NCBI GenBank assembly: GCA_017552985.1
Contig: JAFZNO010000032.1
Coordinates: 16,350 to 80,349, forward strand
Direction of reading: 5' to 3'
Length of the DNA: 64,000 nt
From: Lachnospiraceae bacterium
GTDB lineage: Bacteria; Bacillota; Clostridia; Lachnospirales; Lachnospiraceae
The stretch's first letter is position 1; each line of letters opens with the position of its first letter. The notes below the pieces were generated by a model. The model saw only the letters and a program-made list of their open reading frames with translations. It did no database searches and had not been told where the DNA came from. Made by a program: the position numbers and the translations under genes. Positions 1-8,561 of the stretch are shown here, piece after piece.

Positions 1-2667
1 TGATTCCGAGTGCCCTTCCATTTCCGGTTCAGTCATCACTTCCGCTTCAGCTGTCATTTCTTCTTCGTTCGTCAATTCTGCTTCGGCCATCACGTTCCCT
101 TCATCCGTCATATCCTCTTGGACCGTCACGTTCTCTTCCTTCATCAATTCCGCTTCAAACGCTTTTTTTCTGCGTGCCATCCCCTTGGGCAGAACGATAA
201 AAAACAGAGCAAAAACGCAGAGGCTGACCGCCGTGATCAGAATTCCAAGCTTTTTCCCCTCGGGTTCATAGCTAAGCTCAATCTCATAGTCTCCAGCATC
301 AAGATCCAGCGCAATAAAGGCATCACCGAATTTTGCCGGCTCCTTCTCCTGGCCGTTGACCAACACCGTCCAACTCTTTTCATAGGGAATGGACAAGATC
401 AGCCTTCCCTCCTCCTCGAGATGCAGTTTTCCCGAGACTTCACGACTGCCAACCTTCACGTCAGTCATATGACGCTCACGAAGGAGCTCCAACGCCTCTT
501 TCACCGCGGAAACGTTCAGCTGATACATGGTCACGGGAATCTTTTTCGTATCATCGGAGGAATCCCCGTTGGTCATCTTAATCCTTTGTCCTTCCTCCAG
601 AAAGCCCACGTAGAAAAGCACGTCCTTCTTCAGATCCTTAAGGTTGACCTCAGATGGATTTCCCCCCGTCATCTTGATCTTGGCCGTACCGTAATCCGTA
701 ACGCATCCGTAATAGATTCCATCCTCCTCAGGCGTGAAGATAACGTCGTCCCCGTCCTTTTCGCTTGTTACCTTCGTCAGAATGCTTTCCTCGATCCCCA
801 GATCTTTCAGCAACCCGTTTTGCGTGAGTATGCCCTTCTGCCTTGCATCCTCCGGAAGGTCAAAGCCTTTGGGCGCCACGTAGCCAAAGGGCAGGGATTC
901 TACGGCCTCATAGAGGTAAATGCCATTCTGCTCATCCTTGATCTTAAAAAGTTCATTCTCCCATTCCTTGGAATCCGAAAAATAGTAGTTCACGTTTAAC
1001 AGGGCAGCCGCAAATGGCGTTGCGCCGTCAAAACCATAATACACTTTGCTGTGCTGCATTCCCATCTTGGTATAATAATCCATCACGTAGGAATTCATGG
1101 TCGAAGAAAAGACCGACGCGGACGGGAAGCCTGCCAGCGTGGCATCATTCTTTGTCTTTCTTCCAAATTTCTCAAAGCGGGAAAATCCCTTCCCGTCGTC
1201 CTTGTTTCTCTCATACAGCGCCTGGTAATCCTCCAGGTGTTTCAGATATGCCGCCCTGTCAGTCGTTCCGACGCTGGTGTACGCCATGTTGATGGCAGTC
1301 TCGGAAAGAACTGCCACCATCGCAACCACCACGGTTATGATCCTTACCCAGCCTTTCTTCTTAACCACGTAAATATACAGGCATGCTGCGTACAGTACAA
1401 TAAAGGCTAGATTCAAAAGCCAAGTCCAGGTCAAAAAGTCAGACACGTCCACAAATTTTTCAATGCACAGCATGAAGGCTCCCGCCCCCAATGCTGACTT
1501 AACGATTGTCGCCGGCTTTATGCCGTCCAGATGCGTCAGGCAATCATAACAAGCCACCAAAACGATCAACACGTAAATAAAGGACTGTCTGGCGGGAAGA
1601 GAATCCGGATAATTAAATCCGTGCCAGATAAAATCCAAACCATTTGTGGCAAAGCTGATCAGAAAGATGCCGGCAAGCGTCATAAATCCCAGTCTTCTGC
1701 GAGCCGGGATCTTTTCATTGACGGCATAGAGCGGGATCATGAAAAATACCATGGTACCACAATAAATATTGGGCCAGTGCTCCAGCGCCCGTTCCGTGGT
1801 GATGGCCATGCAATGTCTTGCCAATACGTCAATGATCGGGAAATAGGACTTCCACTCCTTGGGAAAATCCATGTCTCCGAAATCCGTTGCCATCAGTGCC
1901 TTCACCTCGGGAACCAGGAAAATGGCCGCAAGGCCGCCCGCAAGAAGGGAACCAACCGCAAATTTCCATATCATCGAAAAGCTCCGTTTCTCAGCCAGAA
2001 ACAGATAAATAAAATACAATACCAAAAACAGGCAGATCATGATGGAAATATAGAAATTCGTAAAAATGCTAAGTCCCAAGGTAACGACGTACAACCCCAT
2101 TTTCCCCTGGCGGACCAATCTCTCAAGTCCCATCAGTATCAGGGGCAGAAGCACCACGCAGTCTATCCACATGACATTCCAGTTATATGCCGCCACAAAC
2201 CCGCTCATGGCATAGAACGTTGAGCAAAAGAGAGCCGCGAGCCAAGCGTTTTTCTTGTCTCCCGTGCGGGATCTCAAATAAATCCAGGAAGTGAGTCCTG
2301 CGAATCCGATCTTGCATACAACGGCATAACTCATGAATTCGATCAGATACTTTTGCGGGAATAAAAAAGCGAGCCAGTTAAAGGGACTGGCCAGGTAATA
2401 GACGTAAAGTGCCAGGAAATTCGATCCCATCCCCACGTTCCATGAGTAGCTAAGATCTTCTCCGGCCTTTATTTTTCTCATCATTTCCTGGAAAAAGGGC
2501 ATGTACTGGTGATACATGTCGGAAAACAAAAAGCATCTCTTTCCAAAGGGGAAAATCCCATTGCCAATAAAGATTGCCAACATCAAGAAAAACGGCAACA
2601 AAAACGCTGCCAGCCAAGTTAGGCGTGGCAGACCCCCTGTCTTTCGTTGCTCCTTAGCCACTTTCAT
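1..2667 (-). CDS. YfhO family membrane glycosyltransferase-like protein (partial, 3' end off window)
   Basis: The frame is open from the ATG at 2667 to the left edge (889 codons) without a stop in the parts I read (about the first 200 codons, codons 530-560 and the last 110). It is preceded by AAGGAG nine bases upstream. The N-terminus has a hydrophobic segment at about residues 16-38, then a loop rich in Tyr, Phe and Asp typical of YfhO (PF09586). More hydrophobic stretches follow, then a long extracellular region. Near the C-terminus a last membrane segment (about residues 803-820) is followed by a cytoplasmic tail with a basic patch and a Glu/Met-rich stretch that runs off the edge. YfhO proteins are polytopic and are implicated in glycosylating lipoteichoic acid or other surface polymers in Gram-positives. 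That role is inferred from the family. The gene lies 6 bp after the lipase-like gene, so it is the third gene of that operon. Confidence 0.85.
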   Translation of the reverse strand, partial: MKVAKEQRKTGGLPRLTWLAAFLLPFFLMLAIFIGNGIFPFGKRCFLFSDMYHQYMPFFQEMMRKIKAGEDLSYSWNVGMGSNFLALYVYYLASPFNWLAFLFPQKYLIEFMSYAVVCKIGFAGLTSWIYLRSRTGDKKNAWLAALFCSTFYAMSGFVAAYNWNVMWIDCVVLLPLILMGLERLVRQGKMGLYVVTLGLSIFTNFYISIMICLFLVLYFIYLFLAEKRSFSMIWKFAVGSLLAGGLAAIFLVPEVKALMATDFGDMDFPKEWKSYFPIIDVLARHCMAITTERALEHWPNIYCGTMVFFMIPLYAVNEKIPARRRLGFMTLAGIFLISFATNGLDFIWHGFNYPDSLPARQSFIYVLIVLVACYDCLTHLDGIKPATIVKSALGAGAFMLCIEKFVDVSDFLTWTWLLNLAFIVLYAACLYIYVVKKKGWVRIITVVVAMVAVLSETAINMAYTSVGTTDRAAYLKHLEDYQALYERNKDDGKGFSRFEKFGRKTKNDATLAGFPSASVFSSTMNSYVMDYYTKMGMQHSKVYYGFDGATPFAAALLNVNYYFSDSKEWENELFKIKDEQNGIYLYEAVESLPFGYVAPKGFDLPEDARQKGILTQNGLLKDLGIEESILTKVTSEKDGDDVIFTPEEDGIYYGCVTDYGTAKIKMTGGNPSEVNLKDLKKDVLFYVGFLEEGQRIKMTNGDSSDDTKKIPVTMYQLNVSAVKEALELLRERHMTDVKVGSREVSGKLHLEEEGRLILSIPYEKSWTVLVNGQEKEPAKFGDAFIALDLDAGDYEIELSYEPEGKKLGILITAVSLCVFALFFIVLPKGMARRKKAFEAELMKEENVTVQEDMTDEGNVMAEAELTNEEEMTAEAEVMTEPEMEGHSES

Positions 2668-2673
2668 GTCTTG

Positions 2674-3810
2674 TTACTCCTTTTTTAGTTCACTTTCCAG
2701 CCTTTGGATCAGGCTTTCAATTTTATCCAGTGCATTTATGCCTGTCATTTCAAACAGGCGCTTTATCCCGTCAAGCAATCGCTTTCTCTCTTCGGCGTCC
2801 AACTTTTTTATTGCCAAAACCATTTCCAGAAAGCTCTTTTTCTTATCCTCGCTGATCTGGATCAAGTCATCTTTTTGCGGAGCCTCCAAAACGGAAAACG
2901 CCACGCGGATAAACTCCTTTAGCTGATCTCTGTTAAACGTCAAAATCCACAGATTTACGGTTTCGTCAATAAATTTCCTTCCATTGCTCACGTCAGCGGC
3001 TTCCACAAATTTCCCGTCCCTGACCACCCAGGAAAAGGGGTCATGTTGCAGCAGGCCAATATTATTACTCTCCGTCACCTGATAGGAATTCTCTTGTTCA
3101 AACATCATGCCTATGAATGAGGAACGGGGAATGATCTTAACGATCCTGTCCGCAATCTCGTCATAGGCACTCTTTTCCCGGACTTCTGGCCAAAAGCCCG
3201 GACCATCCATATTGTATATTGTCCGTATTCTGCCGCGAATCTCGGCGTCACAGTTCATGGCCGCATATACGGCCAGATTCCCGCCCTTGGAATGACCGCC
3301 AAGGAAAAAGGAATCTCCCAAACTTGACGAAATTTCACCTAGATACTTTAGCGCGCAACGCTGCGCGGGGATCGGACTTTGGAAGGTCATGTTAAAATCT
3401 TCCTTCCATGCGATCAAAGTCTCATCCGTTCCACGAAAGGCAACGAACGGTCTTTCGTCCTCTAAATGGATTGTAATGGCAGAAAACTGCGCCTCCCAAT
3501 CCTTTTCTACCAAATTGACGTAGGCGCAAAGCCTTAATCCTCCAAAACGCCGGCTCTCCGCCACGTTTTGAAACAATTCGCGATTTGCTTCCTCATATCT
3601 TTCGTCTGAAAACAGTCCATCCCGCATGGGATGCACGGTCAATTCCTTTAACAAAATGCCGTTGTCTCTTTGGTCCACGCCAGGCACGAGCCCGTCAAAT
3701 TTCAGGTAACTAAACTGGCAGAGAACCAGAGCGTCAACCTCACATAAAGGTTTTTCAGAAAAGGGCACGCCGCCCCGTTCCCTAAGGTACGAAAGGATAG
3801 AGTCATTCAC
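2674..3810 (-). CDS. Mbeg1-like (DUF2974) alpha/beta-hydrolase-fold protein
   Basis: 378 residues. A nucleophile elbow GGHSKGGN in mid-protein, preceded by a strand carrying FRGTDETL, matches the Mbeg1-like/DUF2974 lipase-fold family. The catalytic Ser would be in GHSKG, and Asp and His candidates lie downstream (NMDGPG, LLQHDPF). No signal peptide or membrane segment is visible, so it is probably cytoplasmic. The C-terminal third is helical and charged. It starts 3 bp after the citrate synthase stop and ends 6 bp before the YfhO gene, so the three are very likely co-transcribed and translationally coupled. The ribosome binding site is weak (GAGGAAG lies about 16 bases upstream), which fits coupling. 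Substrate unknown; lipase or esterase activity is only a fold-based guess. Confidence 0.8.
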   Translation of the reverse strand: MNDSILSYLRERGGVPFSEKPLCEVDALVLCQFSYLKFDGLVPGVDQRDNGILLKELTVHPMRDGLFSDERYEEANRELFQNVAESRRFGGLRLCAYVNLVEKDWEAQFSAITIHLEDERPFVAFRGTDETLIAWKEDFNMTFQSPIPAQRCALKYLGEISSSLGDSFFLGGHSKGGNLAVYAAMNCDAEIRGRIRTIYNMDGPGFWPEVREKSAYDEIADRIVKIIPRSSFIGMMFEQENSYQVTESNNIGLLQHDPFSWVVRDGKFVEAADVSNGRKFIDETVNLWILTFNRDQLKEFIRVAFSVLEAPQKDDLIQISEDKKKSFLEMVLAIKKLDAEERKRLLDGIKRLFEMTGINALDKIESLIQRLESELKKE

Positions 3811-3813
3811 GTT

Positions 3814-5193
3814 TTATGCCTCTTCCTGCGCCTTAACCGCTCCCGCGCGCTCTTCCATGGGAACGTAATCCCGCTCTTTCATGACGCTTAAATATGCAGG
3901 GCGGATGATCTTGTCCATGTTGATCAATTCCTCGATCCTGTGTGCACTCCAGCCTACGATTCTCGCGATCGCAAAGATCGGCGTATACATCTCAAGAGGG
4001 ATCTCTAACATACTGTAAACAAATCCGCTGTAAAAGTCAACGTTAGCGCTGACGCCTTTATAAATCCTGGCTTTCTGACTGATCACTTCAGGCGCCAGTC
4101 TCTCGATCATGGAATACAGGGCGAAATCCTTTTCCCTGCCCTTTTCCTCCGCGAGCTGTTCCACAAATGCCTTAAATACCTTGGCTCTCGGATCGGAAAG
4201 GGAATAAACCGCATGTCCCATGCCATAGATCAGGCCCTTCTTGTCGAAGGCTTCCTTGTTTAGGATCTTGCGAAGATAATCCCGCACCTCGTCTTCATTC
4301 GTCCAATCAGATACGTGCTTTTCAATGTCACGCATCATCTCCACGACCTTGATGTTAGCACCGCCGTGCTTGGGACCCTTTAAGGAAGACAGGGCTGCTG
4401 CCACCACGGAATAGGTATCCGATCCGGAGGAGGTTACAACACGGGTCGTGAACGTGGAATTGTTGCCGCCGCCGTGCTCCATGTGAAGCACCAGTGCAAT
4501 GTCCAGTACGGTTGCTTCCAGCTTCGTATATTTCTTATCAGGACGAAGCATCATCAGAAGGTTCTCCGCCGTGGAAAGCTTCTTCTGCGGGCGGTGAATG
4601 TACATGCTGTCGTCATTGGAATAATGATTATAGGCATGATATCCGTATACCGCCAGCATGGGGAAAATACTGATCAGCTGGAGGCTTTGCCGCAGCACGT
4701 TCTCCACGCTGTTGTCTATGCAATTTTTATCATAAGAAGCCAGGGTGAGTACGCTCCTGGTCAGGGAATTCATAATGTCTCCGGAGGGCGCTTTCATGAT
4801 AACGTCCCTGGTAAAGTTTCTTGGCAGGGTACGCCCGGATGCCAGAACGTCACAAAACTCTGCCAGCTCCGTCTCATTCGGCAATCTGCCCAAAAGAAGC
4901 AGATACGCAATCTCCTCGAAGCCATAGCGCTTCCCCTTAAATCCATTGACCAATTCAATGCAATCATAACCGCGGTACCAAAGTTTTCCGTCACAGGGTT
5001 TCTTCACTCCGTCCACGATCTGGAACGCCTCAATCCTGGAAATATTTGTCAGTCCGGAAAGAACGCCGTTTCCATTTTTATCCCGGAGGCCGCGCTTCAC
5101 GCCATACGCGTCAAAAAGCTCAACGTCTATGTCATCCTCCTGGTAACAGATCTTCGAATACTCCGACAAGTATTCTTCATTTTTCTTCATCAT
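3814..5193 (-). CDS. gltA: citrate synthase
   Basis: Condenses acetyl-CoA and oxaloacetate to citrate. About 459 residues. Citrate synthase signatures are present: MEHGGGNNSTF with the first catalytic His, GMGHAVYSLSDPRA with the second His region, and NVDFYSG with the catalytic Asp near residue 386. It belongs to the long form with an N-terminal extension before the core that is common in Clostridia; citrate versus 2-methylcitrate preference cannot be told from sequence. A longer reading from 5199 would put the GGGGG ribosome binding site only two bases from the start. The ATG at 5193 gives an eight-base spacing and is preferred; the adjacent ATG at 5190 is also possible. First gene of an operon with a DUF2974 protein and a YfhO protein. 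No aconitase or isocitrate dehydrogenase is in the window. Confidence 0.95.
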   Translation of the reverse strand: MMKKNEEYLSEYSKICYQEDDIDVELFDAYGVKRGLRDKNGNGVLSGLTNISRIEAFQIVDGVKKPCDGKLWYRGYDCIELVNGFKGKRYGFEEIAYLLLLGRLPNETELAEFCDVLASGRTLPRNFTRDVIMKAPSGDIMNSLTRSVLTLASYDKNCIDNSVENVLRQSLQLISIFPMLAVYGYHAYNHYSNDDSMYIHRPQKKLSTAENLLMMLRPDKKYTKLEATVLDIALVLHMEHGGGNNSTFTTRVVTSSGSDTYSVVAAALSSLKGPKHGGANIKVVEMMRDIEKHVSDWTNEDEVRDYLRKILNKEAFDKKGLIYGMGHAVYSLSDPRAKVFKAFVEQLAEEKGREKDFALYSMIERLAPEVISQKARIYKGVSANVDFYSGFVYSMLEIPLEMYTPIFAIARIVGWSAHRIEELINMDKIIRPAYLSVMKERDYVPMEERAGAVKAQEEA

Positions 5194-5241
5194 GGGCATT
5201 TCCCCCTTTACTTTTTATGCCTTCTTTAACCCTACCTTTTT

Positions 5242-5271
5242 AGAGTACCTTGTCAGCCGCCTTTACGTCAA
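5242..5271 (-). promoter_or_regulatory. candidate promoter of the citrate synthase operon
   Basis: On the minus strand TTGACG (plus 5266-5271) is separated by 18 bp from TACTCT (plus 5242-5247), about 50 bp upstream of the citrate synthase start. Good -35, mediocre -10. Confidence 0.4.
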
Positions 5272-5296
5272 TGAATTTTCTATTAAATTTTTCGCG

Positions 5297-5328
5297 AAAA
5301 AAAAGTGGGCCATTCTCATGACCCACTC
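5297..5328 (-). terminator. rho-independent terminator after the alpha/beta hydrolase
   Basis: On the minus strand AGTGGGTCATGAGAATGGCCCACT forms a hairpin followed by a run of eight T. It lies just beyond the stop at 5338 and closes the SEC-C/apt/relA-to-hydrolase series. Confidence 0.85.
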
Positions 5329-5337
5329 TAAGTCGAT

Positions 5338-6318
5338 TTACTTCTCAGTTTCCAAAACGATCTTTTTAAGAAATCCCTCCAGGTAAATACAATACTCTTT
5401 GTCTTTCGAAACTTCCATAAGGTTGTTTCCCGCGATCACGTAATGATCTGCCGAATCCCTGACCCAAAACTCCGCATTGCTTTTCGTTTGCTGCAAGAGA
5501 AAAGTGTTCTCGATGGAAATAACCGGATCATTCTTTGCCGAAATCACTAACACGGGCTTACTCCCCGTCTTCTTGATCGTTTCCTTGGGAACCATGTTAT
5601 CAGCTACATCCTTGCCGTAAATCCAGCGAAACGCCTGATGCGTAAACGGACGCTGTACGTCCCGAAGGAATCCGGGAATGCCATGCTCCTTTAAGTAGAA
5701 GTCCCACTGATCATCCGGAGAGGCGAACGGCGACATTGCAATGCATCCGCTGATCTCAGGAATCTCCGCCGTGGCATTGATGGCAATGGAACCACCCAGG
5801 GAAACGCCTTGCACGACAATGGGAAGATCCTTATACTTGTCTACGCTCTTAATGTAATCCACAACTGCCCTGACGTCTTCAACCTCCGTAAATCCCAGTC
5901 CCAGTTTCTTTCCGGAACTTTCGCCGTGCGCACGGACTTCCAAGAGGAAGGATGCATATCCGTTCTTCTGCATCCATGCGGCATGCGCGTAAAAATACGT
6001 TACGGAAGGCTCTTTCTGGGCTCCCAGGTAAATGATCACGCCCTGCGGTTTGTCCGCTTCCACTTCCGAACACCACAGCACCTCACCGTCAGAAGTCTTT
6101 AATGTGTGCGTGATGCTGTCTATTTTCACTTTTGAAGATTTATATACCGCCTGAAGGGGATGCAAGGCATCATCCTCAACGTTCAAATATTTCACGTGGC
6201 GGAATACGTAAAGCATTGTCACAATCGTAGGGATCAAAAGAATAAAAAGAATGATTAAAATCCACAAGATGATTCTCTTTTTTCTCCAACTGTAATCTGT
6301 GATAACTCCCTTTTTCAC
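5338..6318 (-). CDS. membrane-anchored alpha/beta hydrolase
   Basis: 326 residues. An N-terminal basic stretch and a hydrophobic segment (about residues 16-37) form a membrane anchor, with the hydrolase domain predicted outside. The nucleophile motif is GVSLGG. Acid and base candidates are the Asp in SAKNDPVI and the His in SADHYVIAG near the C-terminus, so the Ser-Asp-His triad is complete. The pattern resembles YqkD/BAAT-type serine hydrolases of Firmicutes (family inference). Translation starts at GTG, with GGGAGGG eight bases upstream. It lies 33 bp after hemZ and is the last gene of the series. The GAT GTA junction in GKDVADN is one of only two exceptions found to the window's NAC-GTN codon habit. 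Substrate unknown. Confidence 0.85.
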   Translation of the reverse strand: MKKGVITDYSWRKKRIILWILIILFILLIPTIVTMLYVFRHVKYLNVEDDALHPLQAVYKSSKVKIDSITHTLKTSDGEVLWCSEVEADKPQGVIIYLGAQKEPSVTYFYAHAAWMQKNGYASFLLEVRAHGESSGKKLGLGFTEVEDVRAVVDYIKSVDKYKDLPIVVQGVSLGGSIAINATAEIPEISGCIAMSPFASPDDQWDFYLKEHGIPGFLRDVQRPFTHQAFRWIYGKDVADNMVPKETIKKTGSKPVLVISAKNDPVISIENTFLLQQTKSNAEFWVRDSADHYVIAGNNLMEVSKDKEYCIYLEGFLKKIVLETEK

Positions 6319-6351
6319 GTCACTAACCCTCCCGTCATTTCAGCATGAAAT

Positions 6352-7893
6352 TCATGCTTCGTCACTCATCAGTTTCTCTTTCCGTTCTATCATCTCATCG
6401 ATCTTCTCGAGATACAGGGATACGTCCTTCACGCTGTCGCTCCGTTCGATCCTCCCGTCCGGATACACTCTCTTACTGATGCATCCCGCGCCCAAGGCGA
6501 TGATGGTCTGAACCTCCTCCATGATCAATATGTTATAAATGCCATACTTTCCGGGAAGGGCATAACCCACGTTCTCAAAATTCCCGGACATGTTTTTTTG
6601 ACGATATAAATAATAGGGATTCATCCCGAGACGTCTGGCGCCTTCGGCCGCGATCTTCATTGTCTCATCCGTGTTACTGAGCGTCTCAATCCCATGTTCC
6701 AGAATCCAGTCGCTCAATTTGGATGCCCGCTTGATCGCCAGGGAATGCACCGTCAAGCTGTCAGGCGCAAGTCTCACCACCTCGTCAATGGTGTTTTGTA
6801 CGTCACTTGCCGTCTCCCCCGGAAGGCCTAGGATCAGATCCATGTTAATATTGTCAAAGCCCTCCTCGCGAGCCAGGCGATACGCTTCCAAAACCTGTGC
6901 AACGGAAGCCTTTCTTCCAATGACGTCCAGCGTCTCCTGCTTCATGGTCTGGGGATTCACGGAAATACGGCTCACGCCATGTTTCTTAAGTACCTTTAGC
7001 TTTTCACGCGTAATGCTGTCCGCACGCCCTGCCTCCACGGTAAATTCCTTTACCTGTGAAAAATCAAAATACTTTTTCAGATTGGACAAAAGCTTTTCGA
7101 GTTGCTCCGGTTCAAGCGTTGTCGGCGTTCCGCCGCCCACGTAAACCGTATCCAGGATCTTGTCCCGATACTTTTCAGCGACAAACTGCATCTCACGGAT
7201 GAGACAGTCCAGATAGGCGTCTACCTTTTTGCGCCATGCCGCAATGGGAAACGACGTAAAAGAACAATAGAGACAAGTGGTTGGGCAAAAAGGAATGCCC
7301 ACGTACAGACTGTAACCGCCCTGATAATGAATCTTAGAAAGAATCTCCCGCTCCCTTTGCGCCACGTCCATGCCAAGGAGCGCTTTTTCGTCACTGACAA
7401 AATACTTTTGTTTCAGATAAGCTAAGATCTCCTCTTGCGTCTTTCCTTCTTCAAAAAGACCATAAGCGATCTTGGTTGGGCGGATGCCCGTAAGGCTCCC
7501 CCAGGGAAGACTTCTTCCCACGTGCCGTTCCAGCGTCTGGTAAAAAAACGCCTTAAACCCAGTCTTATAACCCTCATAACCTTCTGAAAGGGTTCCGTCG
7601 GCGCTATGCCATTCGTACGTCGCCTCTTCAGGTCCCGACGAAGCATTTTTGTCCGCCGTCTTTCCCTCAGCTTTCACGTTCATGACCGCACCGGTTTCCC
7701 GCAAGTCGATCAGGATCTCTTCCAGGGAAGCTTCCCCGTCCGCCTTCACGTCCTGCCATTCCTGCAACAGGCTTGTGCTCTCCGGCGTGATCACCTTGAC
7801 CTGCCGGTCTGGATAAAATGCTTTTGCGATCGAATTTACGTCATATTCAAAACTTGGATGGTTTATGTTAACAAACAAATATTTCTTATACAC
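6352..7893 (-). CDS. hemZ: HemZ, coproporphyrinogen III dehydrogenase-like radical SAM protein
   Basis: About 513 residues. The radical SAM cluster motif CPTTCLYC (Cys 203, 207 and 210 from the chosen start) follows YVGIPF, and YVGGGTPTTLE and NMDLILGLPGE are typical of the HemN/HemW/HemZ superfamily. The roughly 200-residue N-terminal extension beginning NHPSFEYDV is characteristic of HemZ, which is common in Clostridia. The family is annotated as oxygen-independent coproporphyrinogen oxidase, but for HemZ this activity is less well established. The start is uncertain: a longer frame to 7935 reaches into the upstream gene. I choose GTG at 7893, which has GGAG 13 bases upstream; a TTG at 7878 is also possible. 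It overlaps the MBL gene by 8 bp, implying coupled translation. Confidence 0.88.
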   Translation of the reverse strand: MYKKYLFVNINHPSFEYDVNSIAKAFYPDRQVKVITPESTSLLQEWQDVKADGEASLEEILIDLRETGAVMNVKAEGKTADKNASSGPEEATYEWHSADGTLSEGYEGYKTGFKAFFYQTLERHVGRSLPWGSLTGIRPTKIAYGLFEEGKTQEEILAYLKQKYFVSDEKALLGMDVAQREREILSKIHYQGGYSLYVGIPFCPTTCLYCSFTSFPIAAWRKKVDAYLDCLIREMQFVAEKYRDKILDTVYVGGGTPTTLEPEQLEKLLSNLKKYFDFSQVKEFTVEAGRADSITREKLKVLKKHGVSRISVNPQTMKQETLDVIGRKASVAQVLEAYRLAREEGFDNINMDLILGLPGETASDVQNTIDEVVRLAPDSLTVHSLAIKRASKLSDWILEHGIETLSNTDETMKIAAEGARRLGMNPYYLYRQKNMSGNFENVGYALPGKYGIYNILIMEEVQTIIALGAGCISKRVYPDGRIERSDSVKDVSLYLEKIDEMIERKEKLMSDEA

Positions 7894-8548
7894 AGAATGG
7901 ATTGTTCTCCTTTTCGTAGCCGATGGTGGTGGCACCGCCGTGTCCCGGATAAACCTTGGTTTCTTCCGGCAGACAAAACAGCTTGTCCTTGATGGAACGT
8001 ACCAAACTGCTCATGCTTCCCGTTGGGAAATCCGTTCTTCCCACGCTCTCTTGGAACAGCGTGTCCCCGCTGATCAGGAAACCTGCCTCCGGAACGTAAT
8101 AGCAACAACTCCCTCCGGTGTGACCAGGTGTTGCAATCACTTGGAACGTGATCCCGGCAATGGTGATCTCCTCGCCATCCCTTACGTACTTGTCCGCTTC
8201 CGCAACGCAAGCCCTGCCTGCCATTTCAGACACGTTCATCTCCGCATTTCCAAGGAGTTCTTTTTCCTCGTTAAGCGCATAAACCAGAATGGGATCCAGC
8301 CCCTTCTCCGCCCTCTCGCGGTTTACGGCACCCTTCAGCGCCGAAAGTCCCCAGATATGATCGAAATGACCATGCGTCAGCAGAATCCCTTCGACCTTCA
8401 GATCATTCTTGAATAGGCTGGCATATATGGAAGTCCCCTGATCTGCAGGGTCCACTGCGATGGCCTTATTCTCGCCTTCCCGATAAATAAAATAGGTATT
8501 GGTGGCGCAACTGCCCAGCACCATCTTGCCAATCTTGATCTCACCCAT
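7886..8548 (-). CDS. MBL-fold metallohydrolase (glyoxalase II-like)
   Basis: About 220 residues. The metal-binding motif THGHFDHIWG (HxHxDH) lies near residue 60. A further ligand His in TPGHTGGS, the Asp in LISGDTLF and the C-terminal YPGHGGATT complete the metallo-beta-lactamase fold metal site. It resembles the short YcbL-type hydroxyacylglutathione hydrolase relatives; the thiol cofactor in this organism is unknown. The ATG at 8548 with AAAGGG upstream is preferred to a TTG at 8569 that would overlap the relA stop. It lies directly between relA and hemZ on the same strand. Confidence 0.88.
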   Translation of the reverse strand: MGEIKIGKMVLGSCATNTYFIYREGENKAIAVDPADQGTSIYASLFKNDLKVEGILLTHGHFDHIWGLSALKGAVNRERAEKGLDPILVYALNEEKELLGNAEMNVSEMAGRACVAEADKYVRDGEEITIAGITFQVIATPGHTGGSCCYYVPEAGFLISGDTLFQESVGRTDFPTGSMSSLVRSIKDKLFCLPEETKVYPGHGGATTIGYEKENNPFCV

Positions 8549-8561
8549 GTAATTATTCCCT

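Noticed and set aside
10-999. Plus-strand open frame of 329 codons at the left edge
   Set aside because: It is antisense to the YfhO gene; the product is rich in His, Phe and Arg, which is typical of a shadow frame.
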